This document shows, one piece after another, positions 23,239 to 31,533 of a stretch of DNA of 36,531 nucleotides. Under the pieces are notes generated by a model, which did no database searches, was not told the DNA's origin, and saw nothing but the letters and a program-made list of their open reading frames with translations. A program made the translations under genes and the position numbers. Numbering within the stretch: position 1 is the first letter of the stretch; each line of letters begins with the position of its first letter. Where the stretch lies: the NCBI GenBank assembly GCA_012839765.1, contig DUMW01000011.1, forward strand, positions 1-36,531, read 5' to 3'. Source of the DNA: Bacillota bacterium. GTDB taxonomy: Bacteria; Bacillota; Limnochordia; DUMW01.

Positions 23239-23939
23239 CCGTGAATGGGCAGGTAAGGCAGGAATTGGTCCGGGAGCAAAGTAGGGTCCAAAAGATCGTC
23301 CAAAGGCTTGAGGCGGCTTACGGTCGACCGACCTTAACTAAGGACAGGGACGGGGTCGATGAACTGGTTTTAACCATCCTGTCGCAAAATACCAACGATC
23401 TCAACCGGGATCGGGCCTTTGCCCGCCTCCGGGAGCGTTTCCCCAGCTGGGAGGCGGTGAAGGAGGCACCGGTGGAGGAGATCGAAGAGGCGATTCGGCC
23501 TGGGGGACTGGCCCGGACCAAGGCCCCCAGGATCAAGAAGGCCCTGGCTGCCATTGAGCGGGAACGGGGCGAGATCTCCCTGGACTGGTTGGCCCAGACC
23601 ACCACCGAAGAGGCGGCCGCGTTTCTCACCAGCCTGGAAGGGGTGGGACCCAAAACTGCTGCTTGTGTTTTGCTTTTCGCCTTCAGGCGGCCGGTCTTTC
23701 CGGTGGATACCCACATCTGGCGGTTGGCCAAGCGGTTGGGGCTTGTGGACGAGGGGACCGACGCCCCCAGCACCCAACGGGTCTTTGAGGAACTGGTATC
23801 GCCGGAGGATTATTTTCCCTTCCATCTGAATCTCATTCGCCATGGCCGGGAAGTCTGTAAGGCCCAAAGGCCCCGCTGCCCCGCGTGCATACTGGGGGAT
23901 TTGTGTAAGTACCCGAGGAAGGAGCATCACCATGCATGA
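23235..23939 (+). CDS. endonuclease III-like DNA glycosylase
   Basis: The 234-residue protein is a helix-hairpin-helix GPD glycosylase with LEGVGPKTAAC carrying the catalytic lysine K140 and the catalytic aspartate D158 in FPVDTHIWRL. An iron-sulfur loop has four cysteines spaced C-x6-C-x2-C-x5-C (C208, C215, C218, C224). Endonuclease III removes oxidised pyrimidines and cuts the strand. It overlaps the methyltransferase stop by 4 bases (ATGA), showing translational coupling. Its place in a methionine-salvage operon looks accidental or regulatory. The length is slightly above the usual 211 residues. Confidence 0.92.
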   Translation: MTVNGQVRQELVREQSRVQKIVQRLEAAYGRPTLTKDRDGVDELVLTILSQNTNDLNRDRAFARLRERFPSWEAVKEAPVEEIEEAIRPGGLARTKAPRIKKALAAIERERGEISLDWLAQTTTEEAAAFLTSLEGVGPKTAACVLLFAFRRPVFPVDTHIWRLAKRLGLVDEGTDAPSTQRVFEELVSPEDYFPFHLNLIRHGREVCKAQRPRCPACILGDLCKYPRKEHHHA

Positions 23940-24339
23940 GCTGACCCTTCAGACTACCCAACGTACACAGTTCATTGATATCACCCGGGAGATCCAGAAC
24001 ATCGTCACAAAACAGGGGGTCTCCACGGGTCTGTGCTGTGTGTTCGTTCCGCACACCACCGCAGGAGTGACCATCAATGAGCGCTGTGATCCCGATGTGG
24101 TTGAGGACATGGTTGAAAGGTTAAATGAACTGGTCCCCCAAAGTCCCGAGTTCCGCCACAGTGAAGGCAATTCCGACGCCCATATCAAGGCGAGTCTAGT
24201 GGGAGCGTCGGCAACCATCATCATCTCCCAGGGCCAGTTGCGGTTGGGGACCTGGCAGGGGATATTCTTCTGTGAGTTTGACGGGCCCAGGAGACGCCGG
24301 GTTTGGGCGCAGATTCTAAAGGAGGAGGGGGCACAATGA
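23932..24339 (+). CDS. YjbQ/UPF0047 family protein
   Basis: The 135-residue protein carries all the family signatures: VPHTTAGVTINE, HSEGNSDAHIKASLVG and LGTWQGIFFCEFDGPRRR. Some members show weak thiamine-phosphate-synthase activity, but the true role is uncertain. Conserved His and Glu residues suggest a metal or phosphate-binding pocket. ATG 23932 has AAGGAG upstream and overlaps the endonuclease gene by 8 bases; the longer upstream frame lies entirely inside that gene. Confidence 0.92.
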   Translation: MHELTLQTTQRTQFIDITREIQNIVTKQGVSTGLCCVFVPHTTAGVTINERCDPDVVEDMVERLNELVPQSPEFRHSEGNSDAHIKASLVGASATIIISQGQLRLGTWQGIFFCEFDGPRRRRVWAQILKEEGAQ

Positions 24340-25094
24340 TTGGGATTATCGGTGGTACGGGGGTTTATCGGTTACCCTTTTTTGACAAGGCCCAGTCTAA
24401 GGTGGTGGAAACACCCTATGGTGAGGCTACGGCGGTGTTGGGACAGGCGGGGGAACGGCCGGTGGCTTTCATTCCAAGGCACGGGGCTGCCCATGGCGTA
24501 CCGCCCCACCGCGTGAACTACCGGGCAAACATCTGGGCCCTGAAGGACTTAGGGGCGCAGGCGGTGATCGGGATTGCCGCGGTGGGTTCCCTCCGTGTGG
24601 ACCTCACCCCCGGAACTTTGGTGATTGTGGATCAATTCATTGATTTTAGCAAGACCCGTCCCACCACCTTTTTCGACGACGAAGTGGTCCACACGGACAT
24701 GACCGAACCTTACTGCTCCCTCATTCGTAGGGAAGCTGTGGCCGCGGCTAAGCGGGCCCAGATGGGGTATCGCAGTACAGGCTGTTATGTCTGTACCGAA
24801 GGGCCCCGGTTTGAGACCGCAGCCGAGGTGCGGATGTTCGCCCAGCTAGGGGGCGATGTGGTGGGCATGACCAACGCTCCGGAGGCAGTGTTGGCCCGGG
24901 AAATCGGCTTGTGCTATGGGGTGTTGGCCTTGGTGACTAACCTAGGCGCGGGGCTTTCCAAGACTCCCCTGACCCACCAAGAGGTGGCGGAGATGATGGC
25001 GGAGCAGGAAAAGACCTTTTTCGGTGTCATTGAAGATTTGATTGCCCATCTGCCGCAGCCGTGGACCTGTACCTGTGGTAAAGGATGTGAGTGA
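24336..25094 (+). CDS. methylthioadenosine/methylthioinosine phosphorylase
   Basis: The 252-residue protein is a PNP/MTAP family trimeric phosphorylase: IIGGTGVY, FIPRHGAAHGVPPHRVNYRAN and TEGPRFETAAEVR. In the base-binding loop it has VTNLGAG with Asn (N202), where MTA-specific enzymes have Asp and 6-oxopurine enzymes have Asn. This favours methylthioinosine (or another 6-oxo nucleoside) over methylthioadenosine, consistent with the MTA deaminase gene downstream. The product is methylthioribose-1-phosphate plus hypoxanthine. It starts at ATG 24336, overlapping the YjbQ stop, with GGAGGAGGG upstream. The tail has CTCGKGC, a possible metal-binding remnant. Substrate is an inference from one residue and context. 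Confidence 0.85.
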   Translation: MIGIIGGTGVYRLPFFDKAQSKVVETPYGEATAVLGQAGERPVAFIPRHGAAHGVPPHRVNYRANIWALKDLGAQAVIGIAAVGSLRVDLTPGTLVIVDQFIDFSKTRPTTFFDDEVVHTDMTEPYCSLIRREAVAAAKRAQMGYRSTGCYVCTEGPRFETAAEVRMFAQLGGDVVGMTNAPEAVLAREIGLCYGVLALVTNLGAGLSKTPLTHQEVAEMMAEQEKTFFGVIEDLIAHLPQPWTCTCGKGCE

Positions 25095-25095
25095 G

Positions 25096-26115
25096 ATGGG
25101 GCGGAAAAAGGCGGTAGTCTGGGAGGACCAGAGCCTGTTGCTGTTGGACCAGCGAAAACTTCCCGGGGAGGTGGTGCAGGTACGGTGCACCACGCCGGAG
25201 GATGTGGCCCGCTGCATCAAGGAGATGGTGGTGCGGGGGGCTCCGGCCATCGGGATCGCCGCCGCCTACGGACTGGTCCTGGCGGCCCGGGAAGGGGTCC
25301 AACGGGTGAAGGACGCGGCTTTGCTCTTGCGACAGACCCGTCCCACCGCGGTGAATCTCTTTTGGGCCATCGATCGGATGCTGGCCGCCACCGCAGGGTG
25401 CCAAGGGGAGGATCTGTACCAGCATCTGTTAGCTGAGGCCCACGGGCTTGCCCAGGCGGATATCCAGACCAATCAGCGGATTGGGGCCCACGGTGCAACC
25501 CTGGTGCCCAAGGGTGCGGGGATTTTAACCCATTGTAATGCGGGGGCTTTGGCTACTGTGGATTACGGTACAGCCCTGGGGGTGGTCCGGGCGGCCCACA
25601 GTGCGGGCAAGGACATTACCGTTTATGCGTGTGAGACCCGGCCCTTCTTGCAGGGGGCCCGTCTGACCACCTGGGAGCTTGTGGAGGACGGAATACCGGT
25701 CACCCTCATCACTGACAACATGGCGGGCTACCTGATGCAAAAGGGGCAGGTCTCTTTGGTGATCGTGGGGGCGGACCGCATTGCCGCTAACGGGGATGTG
25801 GCCAACAAAATTGGTACCTATGGACTGGCGGTCCTGGCCCAGGCCCATGGGATCCCCTTCTACGTGGCAGCGCCGACATCCACCATCGATCTCACCTTGG
25901 CCGGGGGGGAGGAGATCCCCATCGAAGAGCGTCCGGCCGAGGAGGTAACCCACTTCCTCGGTCAGAAAGTGGCCCCCCGGGGTGTGGCGGTGTGGAATCC
26001 CGCGTTCGATGTTACCCCCCATCACCTAATTACTGGCATTATTACCGAAGTTGGGGTGTTAAGGGAGCCTTATCACAAGAGTATAAAGGAGTTGTTTGCC
26101 CATGACCGCGCTTAA
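25096..26115 (+). CDS. mtnA: S-methyl-5-thioribose-1-phosphate isomerase
   Basis: The 339-residue protein has the MtnA signatures VRGAPAIGIAAAYG, TRPTAVNLFWAIDRM, THCNAGALATVDYGT (catalytic C147), ETRPFLQGARLT and GADRIAANGDVANKIGT (catalytic D227). It isomerises methylthioribose-1-phosphate to methylthioribulose-1-phosphate. ATG 25096 begins 1 base after the phosphorylase stop, with AAAGGA 10 bases upstream; longer in-frame starts lie inside the phosphorylase gene. No mtnB, mtnD, mtnX or mtnK follows, so the product may be cleaved by an aldolase elsewhere (as in the DHAP shunt) or processed by genes outside the window. Confidence 0.96.
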   Translation: MGRKKAVVWEDQSLLLLDQRKLPGEVVQVRCTTPEDVARCIKEMVVRGAPAIGIAAAYGLVLAAREGVQRVKDAALLLRQTRPTAVNLFWAIDRMLAATAGCQGEDLYQHLLAEAHGLAQADIQTNQRIGAHGATLVPKGAGILTHCNAGALATVDYGTALGVVRAAHSAGKDITVYACETRPFLQGARLTTWELVEDGIPVTLITDNMAGYLMQKGQVSLVIVGADRIAANGDVANKIGTYGLAVLAQAHGIPFYVAAPTSTIDLTLAGGEEIPIEERPAEEVTHFLGQKVAPRGVAVWNPAFDVTPHHLITGIITEVGVLREPYHKSIKELFAHDRA

Positions 26116-27427
26116 CATGCCCCAAGGGGAGTTTGTGATCACCAATGCCCAGATTATCACTTGCGACGAAGAGGAGCGGGTCTTTTCCCAGGGAGACATC
26201 CACGTCAAAGACGGGAAGATCGTGGGAGTAGGTCCCCAGCTTCCTGTGCCACCGGGGGCGAAGATCTTCGATGCCACAGGATACCTCGCCATCCCGGGTC
26301 TTATCAACGCCCATACCCATGCGGCCATGACCCTGTTTCGGGGGTTTAAGGACGATGTGGATCTTTGGGAGTGGTTGCAGGAGCATATTTGGCCTGCGGA
26401 GGCAAAGCTGGAGGCGGAAGACGTATACTGGGGCACTTTGCTCGCCTGTATCGAGATGCTGAAGGCCGGGGTCACCACCTTTGTAGACATGTACTTTTTT
26501 ATGGAGCAGGTGGCGGAAGCGGTGGCGGAGGCGGGGATGCGGGCTTACCTGGCCTGGGGGATCACCGATGGCACCGATGGTGGAGCCAAGGGGCTAGCGG
26601 AAACGGAAGAGCTTTTGGCCCGCTGGGAGGATGGGGCCGAGGGCCGGATCAAGATCCTTTTGGGTCCCCATGCGCCCTATACCTGCTCCCGAAAGTTGCT
26701 CGAACGGGTGCGGGACTTTGCCCTGGCCCAGGGGGTGCCGGTGCATATTCATCTTTCGGAAACCCGGCAGGAAGTGCTGGACAGTCAACGGGAGCGGGGG
26801 GTTACCCCGGTGCAGTGGCTGAGGGAAGTGGGATTGCTGCATCCTGAGATCCAGCTCATTGCCGCCCATTGTGTGCACCTGACCCCCGAGGACATTCAGC
26901 TCTGCAAGGAGCATGCCGTGGGCGTGGTTCACTGCTTGGGTAGCAACCTAAAACTGGCCTCGGGAGTGGCCCCCGTGCCGGAGCTTCTTGAGGCCGGAGT
27001 GAAGGTCTCCCTGGGGACCGATGGGGCGGCCAGTAACAATAATCTTGATGTGCTTAGAGAAATGCGTCTGGTGGCCTTAGTTCATGACGGGATCCAGGGA
27101 AAACCGGGCCTGGTGCCTGCATCTAAGGTACTGGCCATGGCTACGGGGATGGGCGCTTTGGTCTTAGGCCGGCCTGACTTGGGGCGCCTGAAGGTGGGAG
27201 CCCGGGCGGACATTGTCCTCTTGAATAACACCGGTGCCCATTGGTATCCTAAGGGAGATCTGGTTTCCGCCCTCATCTACAGCGGCAACTCCGCGGATGT
27301 GGATACAGTGATTATCGATGGTAGGTTTGTGGTGTCCAAAGGAAAAGTGTTGACCATAGACGAAGAAGAAGTGAAACAGGAAGTCGAAAAGCGCGCTTGG
27401 CGATTGCGTGCCAAGACCAAGGATTGA
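26102..27427 (+). CDS. mtaD: MTA/SAH deaminase-type amidohydrolase
   Basis: The 441-residue protein is a metal-dependent amidohydrolase: INAHTHAAMTLFRG (H71, H73), VHIHLSETRQEV, IAAHCVHLT and LGTDGAASNNNLD give the full metal and catalytic set. This pattern is that of methylthioadenosine/S-adenosylhomocysteine deaminases, which make methylthioinosine or S-inosylhomocysteine. The N-terminal and C-terminal strands form the usual small beta domain (DIVLLNNTGAHWYPKGD). ATG 26102 has AAAGGAG 10 bases upstream and overlaps the MtnA stop by 14 bases. Deamination before phosphorolysis fits the Asn in the phosphorylase. 5'-deoxyadenosine is another possible substrate. Confidence 0.92.
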   Translation: MTALNMPQGEFVITNAQIITCDEEERVFSQGDIHVKDGKIVGVGPQLPVPPGAKIFDATGYLAIPGLINAHTHAAMTLFRGFKDDVDLWEWLQEHIWPAEAKLEAEDVYWGTLLACIEMLKAGVTTFVDMYFFMEQVAEAVAEAGMRAYLAWGITDGTDGGAKGLAETEELLARWEDGAEGRIKILLGPHAPYTCSRKLLERVRDFALAQGVPVHIHLSETRQEVLDSQRERGVTPVQWLREVGLLHPEIQLIAAHCVHLTPEDIQLCKEHAVGVVHCLGSNLKLASGVAPVPELLEAGVKVSLGTDGAASNNNLDVLREMRLVALVHDGIQGKPGLVPASKVLAMATGMGALVLGRPDLGRLKVGARADIVLLNNTGAHWYPKGDLVSALIYSGNSADVDTVIIDGRFVVSKGKVLTIDEEEVKQEVEKRAWRLRAKTKD

Positions 27428-27440
27428 AGGAGTGCGAAGG

Positions 27441-28922
27441 ATGGAACAGGTAAGAGTCAGATTTGCACCTAGCCCGACGGGCTATTTGCATGTGGGCGGT
27501 GCCCGGACGGCACTGTTTAACTGGTTGTTCGCCCGCCATCACGGTGGTGTCTTTGTGTTAAGGATAGAAGATACGGATACCGAACGATCCACAAAGGAAT
27601 CCATGGAATGCATTCTGGAGAGTATGCGCTGGTTGGGCCTGGATTGGGACGAAGGCCCCGAGGTAGGCGGGGATTATGGTCCCTATCTGCAAAGTGAGCG
27701 TGGGGAGTACTATCAGGAGGCGGTGGAGAAGCTTCTGCGCATGGGGCGGGCCTACAAGTGCTACTGCACCCCAGAGGAGCTCGATGAGATGCGCGAGAAG
27801 GCCCTGGCCGAAGGACGGGCTCCCAAGTATGACGGGCGGTGTCGGGACTTGACGCCGGAGGAGTGTGCAAAGCTGGAGGCCATGGGGCGCAAACCGGTCA
27901 TCCGATTCAAGACCAATATGGACGGAGAGACGGTGATCAACGACCTGATCCGGGGCCCGGTTACCTTTGCCAATGAAGTCCTGGATGACTTCGTCCTGGT
28001 GAAATCCGATGGCGGTCCCACCTACAACTTTGCCGTAGTGGTGGACGATGTGGCCATGGGGATCACCCATGTGATCCGCGGGGAGGACCATCTGTCTAAC
28101 ACCCCCAGGCAGATACAGCTCTATGAAGCCCTGGGCTATGCTCTACCCCAGTTTGCCCACATCCCTATGATCCTGGGGCCCGATCGGAAACGGCTGAGCA
28201 AGCGGCACGGTGCCACTTCCGTCATGGAATACGAAGGGGCAGGCTACTTACCCGAGGCCTTTGTGAACTATCTGGCCCTGTTGGGTTGGGCGTACGATGA
28301 CCATACGGAGCTTTTCACCCGGGAGGAGCTCATTGCGAAGTTCACCCTGGACAAGGTGTCTAAGAACCCAGCCGTTTTCGACAACAAAAAGCTTTTGTGG
28401 ATGAACGGTGTTTATCTGCGGGATCTGCCCCTGGAGGATTTGGTAAAGCGGGGAGTACCCTGGATGCAAAGGGCGGGTTATCTGCCGGAAGAGCTGGACG
28501 ACAAACTACGGGACAAGGTTTCCAAGGTTTTCGCCGCGGTGCAGACCCGGGTGCGCACCTTGGAGGAACTGGTGAACGCCAGCTACTACTTCTTCACCGA
28601 CGCCCCGCAATATGACCAGTCGATGGTGCAGAAGTTCCTGGTGAAGGAGTACGTCCCGGATATGCTCAAGCAATTGCTGGAACGGCTGTTGCCCCTTGAG
28701 CCCTTTACCGAGGAAACTATTGAGAAAGTATTCGTAAGCCTGCAGCAGGAGCTGGATATTGGTTTGGGTAAACTGATCCAGCCGGTGCGGGTGGCGGTGA
28801 CCGGTACCAATGTGAGTCCGGGGATGTACGAGGTTTTGGCCCTCCTAGGTAAGGCTAAGACCTGCGAACGGATTCGGCACGCTTATCAGATGAGCAAGGA
28901 ACTGCTGGGCCAAAGTTCTTAG
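27441..28922 (+). CDS. gltX: glutamyl-tRNA synthetase
   Basis: The 493-residue protein is a class I aminoacyl-tRNA synthetase with FAPSPTGYLHVGG (HIGH motif as HVGG, residues 17-20), the RIEDTDTERS glutamate site and KRLSKR (250-255) as the KMSKS equivalent. The C-terminal helical domain recognises the anticodon. It charges tRNA-Glu and, in many Bacillota, also tRNA-Gln. Genes for both tRNAs lie 1-4 kb downstream. It is the last gene of the salvage operon, 13 bases after the deaminase. The start ATG 27441 follows GAAGG. Confidence 0.97.
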   Translation: MEQVRVRFAPSPTGYLHVGGARTALFNWLFARHHGGVFVLRIEDTDTERSTKESMECILESMRWLGLDWDEGPEVGGDYGPYLQSERGEYYQEAVEKLLRMGRAYKCYCTPEELDEMREKALAEGRAPKYDGRCRDLTPEECAKLEAMGRKPVIRFKTNMDGETVINDLIRGPVTFANEVLDDFVLVKSDGGPTYNFAVVVDDVAMGITHVIRGEDHLSNTPRQIQLYEALGYALPQFAHIPMILGPDRKRLSKRHGATSVMEYEGAGYLPEAFVNYLALLGWAYDDHTELFTREELIAKFTLDKVSKNPAVFDNKKLLWMNGVYLRDLPLEDLVKRGVPWMQRAGYLPEELDDKLRDKVSKVFAAVQTRVRTLEELVNASYYFFTDAPQYDQSMVQKFLVKEYVPDMLKQLLERLLPLEPFTEETIEKVFVSLQQELDIGLGKLIQPVRVAVTGTNVSPGMYEVLALLGKAKTCERIRHAYQMSKELLGQSS

Positions 28923-29049
28923 GTCTACGTGATTGGGTTGAATAGCTGATTCAGGTGTCTTTATCTTCTCCGCAGGATGTGTTCCTGGGTGGTGCCGACA
29001 TGCCCGGCCTGCCCCAGGTTCCCTGCGGATTACCGCCCGGAGGACGACG

Positions 29050-29916
29050 ATGCAGATCAAAAAGTTTTTTACCGAACCGAATTGGTACCGGGGTAATCTC
29101 CATTGCCATTCCAACCGGTCCGACGGTGGAAAACCACCGGAGGAAGTCTTTGCCTGGTATGAAGAACAGGGCTTTGATTTTATCGCCTTGACAGATCATC
29201 AGAAATTCTTTCCGGGGGGACAGTATGGGAATCTCCTGGTGATCCCGGGCATCGAAGAACGTTTTCACGTGGTTGGTTTGGGCATGAAGGAATACCCCGA
29301 TGAGGAAGTAGATCGCAGTGAACGGCAAAAGGTGATCGATGCTATCCTGGCCCATGGAGGCATTGCCTTCCAGGCCCACCCCTATTGGTTGGGCATGACA
29401 GATCCGGAATTGGCCGCCTGTCGCGGCATTTTTGGCGTGGAGGTGTACAACTCCGTCTGTGACTACACCATTGCCCGGGGTTATTCCCACGTCCATTGGG
29501 ATAACCAGCTTTCCGCCGGCAACTTCCTCCTGGGTCTTGCGGTGGACGATGCCCACTGGCACGAGACCGAAGCCGGGGAGGGTAAGGGCTATGTGATGGT
29601 TAATACCACGGAACTGACCACCGAGCATATTCTCTCTGCTCTCTTGGCGGGGAACTACTTTTCCACCCAAGGGCCTTTGTTCAAGGCGTTAGAGATCACT
29701 GGGGACAATGAGGTCTATGCCCGGTTTTCCCGGGCCACCCGGGTGGATGTTGTGGGCAGTCACCAACGGGGGAAGGTCCTCCTGAGCGAGAAGGGTATTG
29801 AAGAGGTGAGGTATCAGATCCCGCCGAATCAGCGGTACGTACGGATCCAGATTACTGACCAGGCGGGGAAGATGGCCTGGAGCAATCCGCTGATCCCCTT
29901 TGGCGAGCAGGGGTAA
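29050..29916 (+). CDS. PHP-domain phosphoesterase-like protein
   Basis: The 288-residue protein opens with a PHP domain: GNLHCHSNRSDGG (H18, H20), ALTDHQKF, VIPGIEE, IAFQAHPYW and AVDDAHWHE supply the His/Asp/Glu metal ligands. Such domains hydrolyse phosphoesters, but the substrate is unknown. The last 60 residues or so (from VYARFSRATRVDV) form a small beta domain. ATG 29050 has CGGAGGA upstream. It stands alone between gltX and tRNA-Gln, with no clear terminator on the 5' side. Confidence 0.85.
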   Translation: MQIKKFFTEPNWYRGNLHCHSNRSDGGKPPEEVFAWYEEQGFDFIALTDHQKFFPGGQYGNLLVIPGIEERFHVVGLGMKEYPDEEVDRSERQKVIDAILAHGGIAFQAHPYWLGMTDPELAACRGIFGVEVYNSVCDYTIARGYSHVHWDNQLSAGNFLLGLAVDDAHWHETEAGEGKGYVMVNTTELTTEHILSALLAGNYFSTQGPLFKALEITGDNEVYARFSRATRVDVVGSHQRGKVLLSEKGIEEVRYQIPPNQRYVRIQITDQAGKMAWSNPLIPFGEQG

Positions 29917-30022
29917 TCTACCGGTGCACATCTTAACCCGGCGGAGGAAGAACAACTGATTCCGCCTTGACTATCGCTGCTTTCTATCCGGAACAGTGGT
30001 GAGAACATTTCGACGGGAACCG

Positions 30023-30051
30023 TTGACAGCCGCCAGGTTTTTTGGTATAGT
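30023..30051 (+). promoter_or_regulatory. promoter of tRNA-Gln
   Basis: TTGACA (30023-30028) and TATAGT (30046-30051) are exactly 17 bases apart. The predicted start is about 9 bases before the tRNA. Confidence 0.9.
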
Positions 30052-30065
30052 ATCAGTGTTGTCGT

Positions 30066-30139
30066 TGGGAGGTGGTGTAATGGCAACACGCGGGACTCTG
30101 GATTCCGTTATGAAGGTTCGAATCCTTCCCTCCCAGCCA
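30066..30139 (+). tRNA. tRNA-Gln(CUG)
   Basis: All arms fold. The acceptor TGGGAGG (30066-30072) pairs with CCTCCCA (30129-30135), and the anticodon stem is CGGGA/TTCCG around loop CTCTGGA, giving anticodon CUG. The T arm is GAAGG/CCTTC with loop TTCGAAT. The U1-A72 pair is typical of tRNA-Gln. CCA is encoded (30137-30139). It has its own promoter and terminator. Confidence 0.95.
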
Positions 30140-30156
30140 TTTACACGAAGTTTATC

Positions 30157-30184
30157 GCCTATGCAAGATGCATAGGCTTTTTTT
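30157..30184 (+). terminator. terminator of tRNA-Gln
   Basis: GCCTATGC (30157-30164) pairs perfectly with GCATAGGC (30170-30177) around a 5-base loop, then T7 (30178-30184). Confidence 0.95.
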
Positions 30185-30203
30185 GTACCCAAAAACGGCG
30201 CAA

Positions 30204-30694
30204 CCGAGTAGGAAGGGGCAGCTAGCCCCCGTCCGTTCACACCACCGCACGTAAGACGGCGGTTCACCAAGCTTGATGAATTTGATGGTAACCCTCGCTT
30301 AGGAACGTCGCCATCTTCTTCACGGGATGTTTTTCCGTGTTGTGCCAAAGATATGTTTGGCCCTCCACAGGTCCCACCACTTCCTCCCTGAGGTAGGCCC
30401 CATATGGGGTTTTCTGCTGACTTCTGCCGGTTCAGCCAGGCCTTCCGACCTGGGTTGCCGACATCGGCCGATGTTCCCGGCAGACCTTCCCGGGTAAGAA
30501 TACGGTCTTTCCTTCCATCCACCCGCTACAGATACTCTCAGCAGCCTTTGGTAGCCAAGGACTTCGCTTTGCTCGGCAAGTTCATCCAACTGCCGCTAGT
30601 TTGCCTCCCACTTCCTTCGGATTCCACCTCACGGTGGACACCCTTGTGTTAAGCTATGTCTACTGCTACCTTACAGTACTCGTGCCGGGCGCAC
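30204..30694 (-). mobile_element. decayed, ORF-less group IIC intron
   Basis: Read on the minus strand, the element starts GTGCGCCC at 30694, the consensus 5' end of bacterial group II introns. Domain I landmarks follow: CACCGTGAGGTGGAATCC (about 30637-30620), then CAGAAGTCAGCAG (30426-30414), which in class C introns comes just before the reverse-transcriptase ORF. That ORF is gone: only about 150 bases separate this from a shortened domain V-like hairpin (about 30241-30266), and a domain VI-like hairpin (30215-30229) and CCTACTCG 3' end follow. The 5' end lies directly behind an intrinsic terminator, the class C target. The exact 3' end is uncertain by a few bases. Identification is from remembered consensus, not a search. 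Confidence 0.8.
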
Positions 30695-30695
30695 T

Positions 30696-30724
30696 AAAAA
30701 AGCCTCGTCTTGCGACGAGGCTTT
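30696..30724 (-). terminator. terminator of the lipoprotein gene and intron insertion site
   Basis: On the minus strand, 30724-30714 pairs with 30709-30699 (11 bp) around a GCAA tetraloop, with T6 at 30701-30696. It lies 16 bases after the lipoprotein stop, and the intron 5' end begins two bases after the T-run. Confidence 0.92.
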
Positions 30725-30739
30725 ACAGCGTATTCTGTT

Positions 30740-31231
30740 TTATTCACCGATCTTCATCTTGGTGAGCTTGAGATTCCCACCGTCCTCGACAAAGCTCAAT
30801 TCGACTCGGGTGTTTGTACGATAAGTCACGGGCAGACCAGTGGGAGCTATTTCTTCTGGATCATGCCGGACATAATAAATAGTTCCGGTAATGTTCAGGT
30901 TTCCATCGGCCACAATGGTTTCGACGGGTCGAATGTTGTAGTTCTCATAAACCCAGATTTCAACTTCTTTCTTGAAGTCTTCCACAAAGGAATCGGCCTT
31001 TGCGTACACTGTCTCGTTACCGTCTTCGTCAATGACCACAAAGGGCTCTGTGATCATGTTGGCTAGCTTGTCTATGTTCCCCCGCCGGACCGCATCGTTC
31101 CAATTGCTAAGGAAATCCTTCCCCTTCTGTTCAAGGGCTAGAACCGGATGGGCTTCCTCGTCGCCACAACCGGCGAGTGCGAACAGTGAAAATACTAACA
31201 ATGATACGAGCAATAAGGCCCTAGTTTTCAT
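30740..31231 (-). CDS. lipoprotein with possible NTF2/SnoaL-like domain
   Basis: The 163-residue protein has a lipoprotein signal: MKTRA, a hydrophobic stretch and the lipobox LAGC with C22 as the lipidated residue. The mature part (KGKDFLSNWNDAVRRGNIDKLANMITEPF then VETIVADGNLNITG) looks like an NTF2/SnoaL-type alpha-beta cone found in many lipoproteins; this is a fold guess. ATG 31231 is preferred over a longer in-frame start at 31420, which would bury the lipobox at residue 85 and run through the promoter. AAAGGGG lies about 11 bases upstream. It has its own promoter and terminator. Role unknown. Confidence 0.8.
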   Translation of the reverse strand: MKTRALLLVSLLVFSLFALAGCGDEEAHPVLALEQKGKDFLSNWNDAVRRGNIDKLANMITEPFVVIDEDGNETVYAKADSFVEDFKKEVEIWVYENYNIRPVETIVADGNLNITGTIYYVRHDPEEIAPTGLPVTYRTNTRVELSFVEDGGNLKLTKMKIGE

Positions 31232-31312
31232 TTGACTAAAATCCCCTTTCTTACCCAGTGTGCGCCGATGTTGGCCTTGTTTAAGACGCGGAAAAACGAA
31301 GATATCAGTTCT

Positions 31313-31341
31313 AGTATACACTAGGATTGGTATTGAGGCAA
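31313..31341 (-). promoter_or_regulatory. promoter of the lipoprotein gene
   Basis: On the minus strand, TTGCCT (31341-31336), 17 bases, TATACT (31318-31313). The leader is about 75 nt. Confidence 0.6.
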
Positions 31342-31400
31342 GATTATCGGAGGATTTGGTATCCAATACCAAGAATCGCTCCGTTTCTGTCCACAAACAC

Positions 31401-31433
31401 AAAAAAATATCGTTCATCAAGCAATGAACGATA
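31401..31433 (-). terminator. terminator of tRNA-Glu
   Basis: On the minus strand, a perfect 10-bp stem (31433-31424 with 31417-31408) around a 6-base loop is followed by T7 (31407-31401). Confidence 0.93.
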
Positions 31434-31442
31434 AGAAAGAAA

Positions 31443-31518
31443 TGGTACCCCCAAGGGGATTTGAACCCCTGTCTTTGCCGTGAGAGGGCAATGTCCTAGG
31501 CCGCTAGACGATGGGGGC
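31443..31518 (-). tRNA. tRNA-Glu(CUC)
   Basis: On the minus strand the acceptor GCCCCCA (31518-31512) pairs with TGGGGGT (31453-31447). The first pair is G1-U72, a wobble and unusual. The anticodon stem is TTGCC/GGCAA with loop CTCTCAC, giving anticodon CUC. The T arm is AGGGG/CCCCT with loop TTCAAAT. CCA is encoded (31445-31443). It has its own strong promoter and terminator. Confidence 0.95.
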
Positions 31519-31533
31519 CCACTTTCGAGTGTC

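Noticed and set aside
29971-30589. Open frames on the minus strand in 29.97-30.59 kb
   Set aside because: They run through the tRNA-Gln gene and the intron RNA. A tail such as WRAKHIFGTTRKNI could be a remnant of the intron-encoded protein, but I cannot confirm it.
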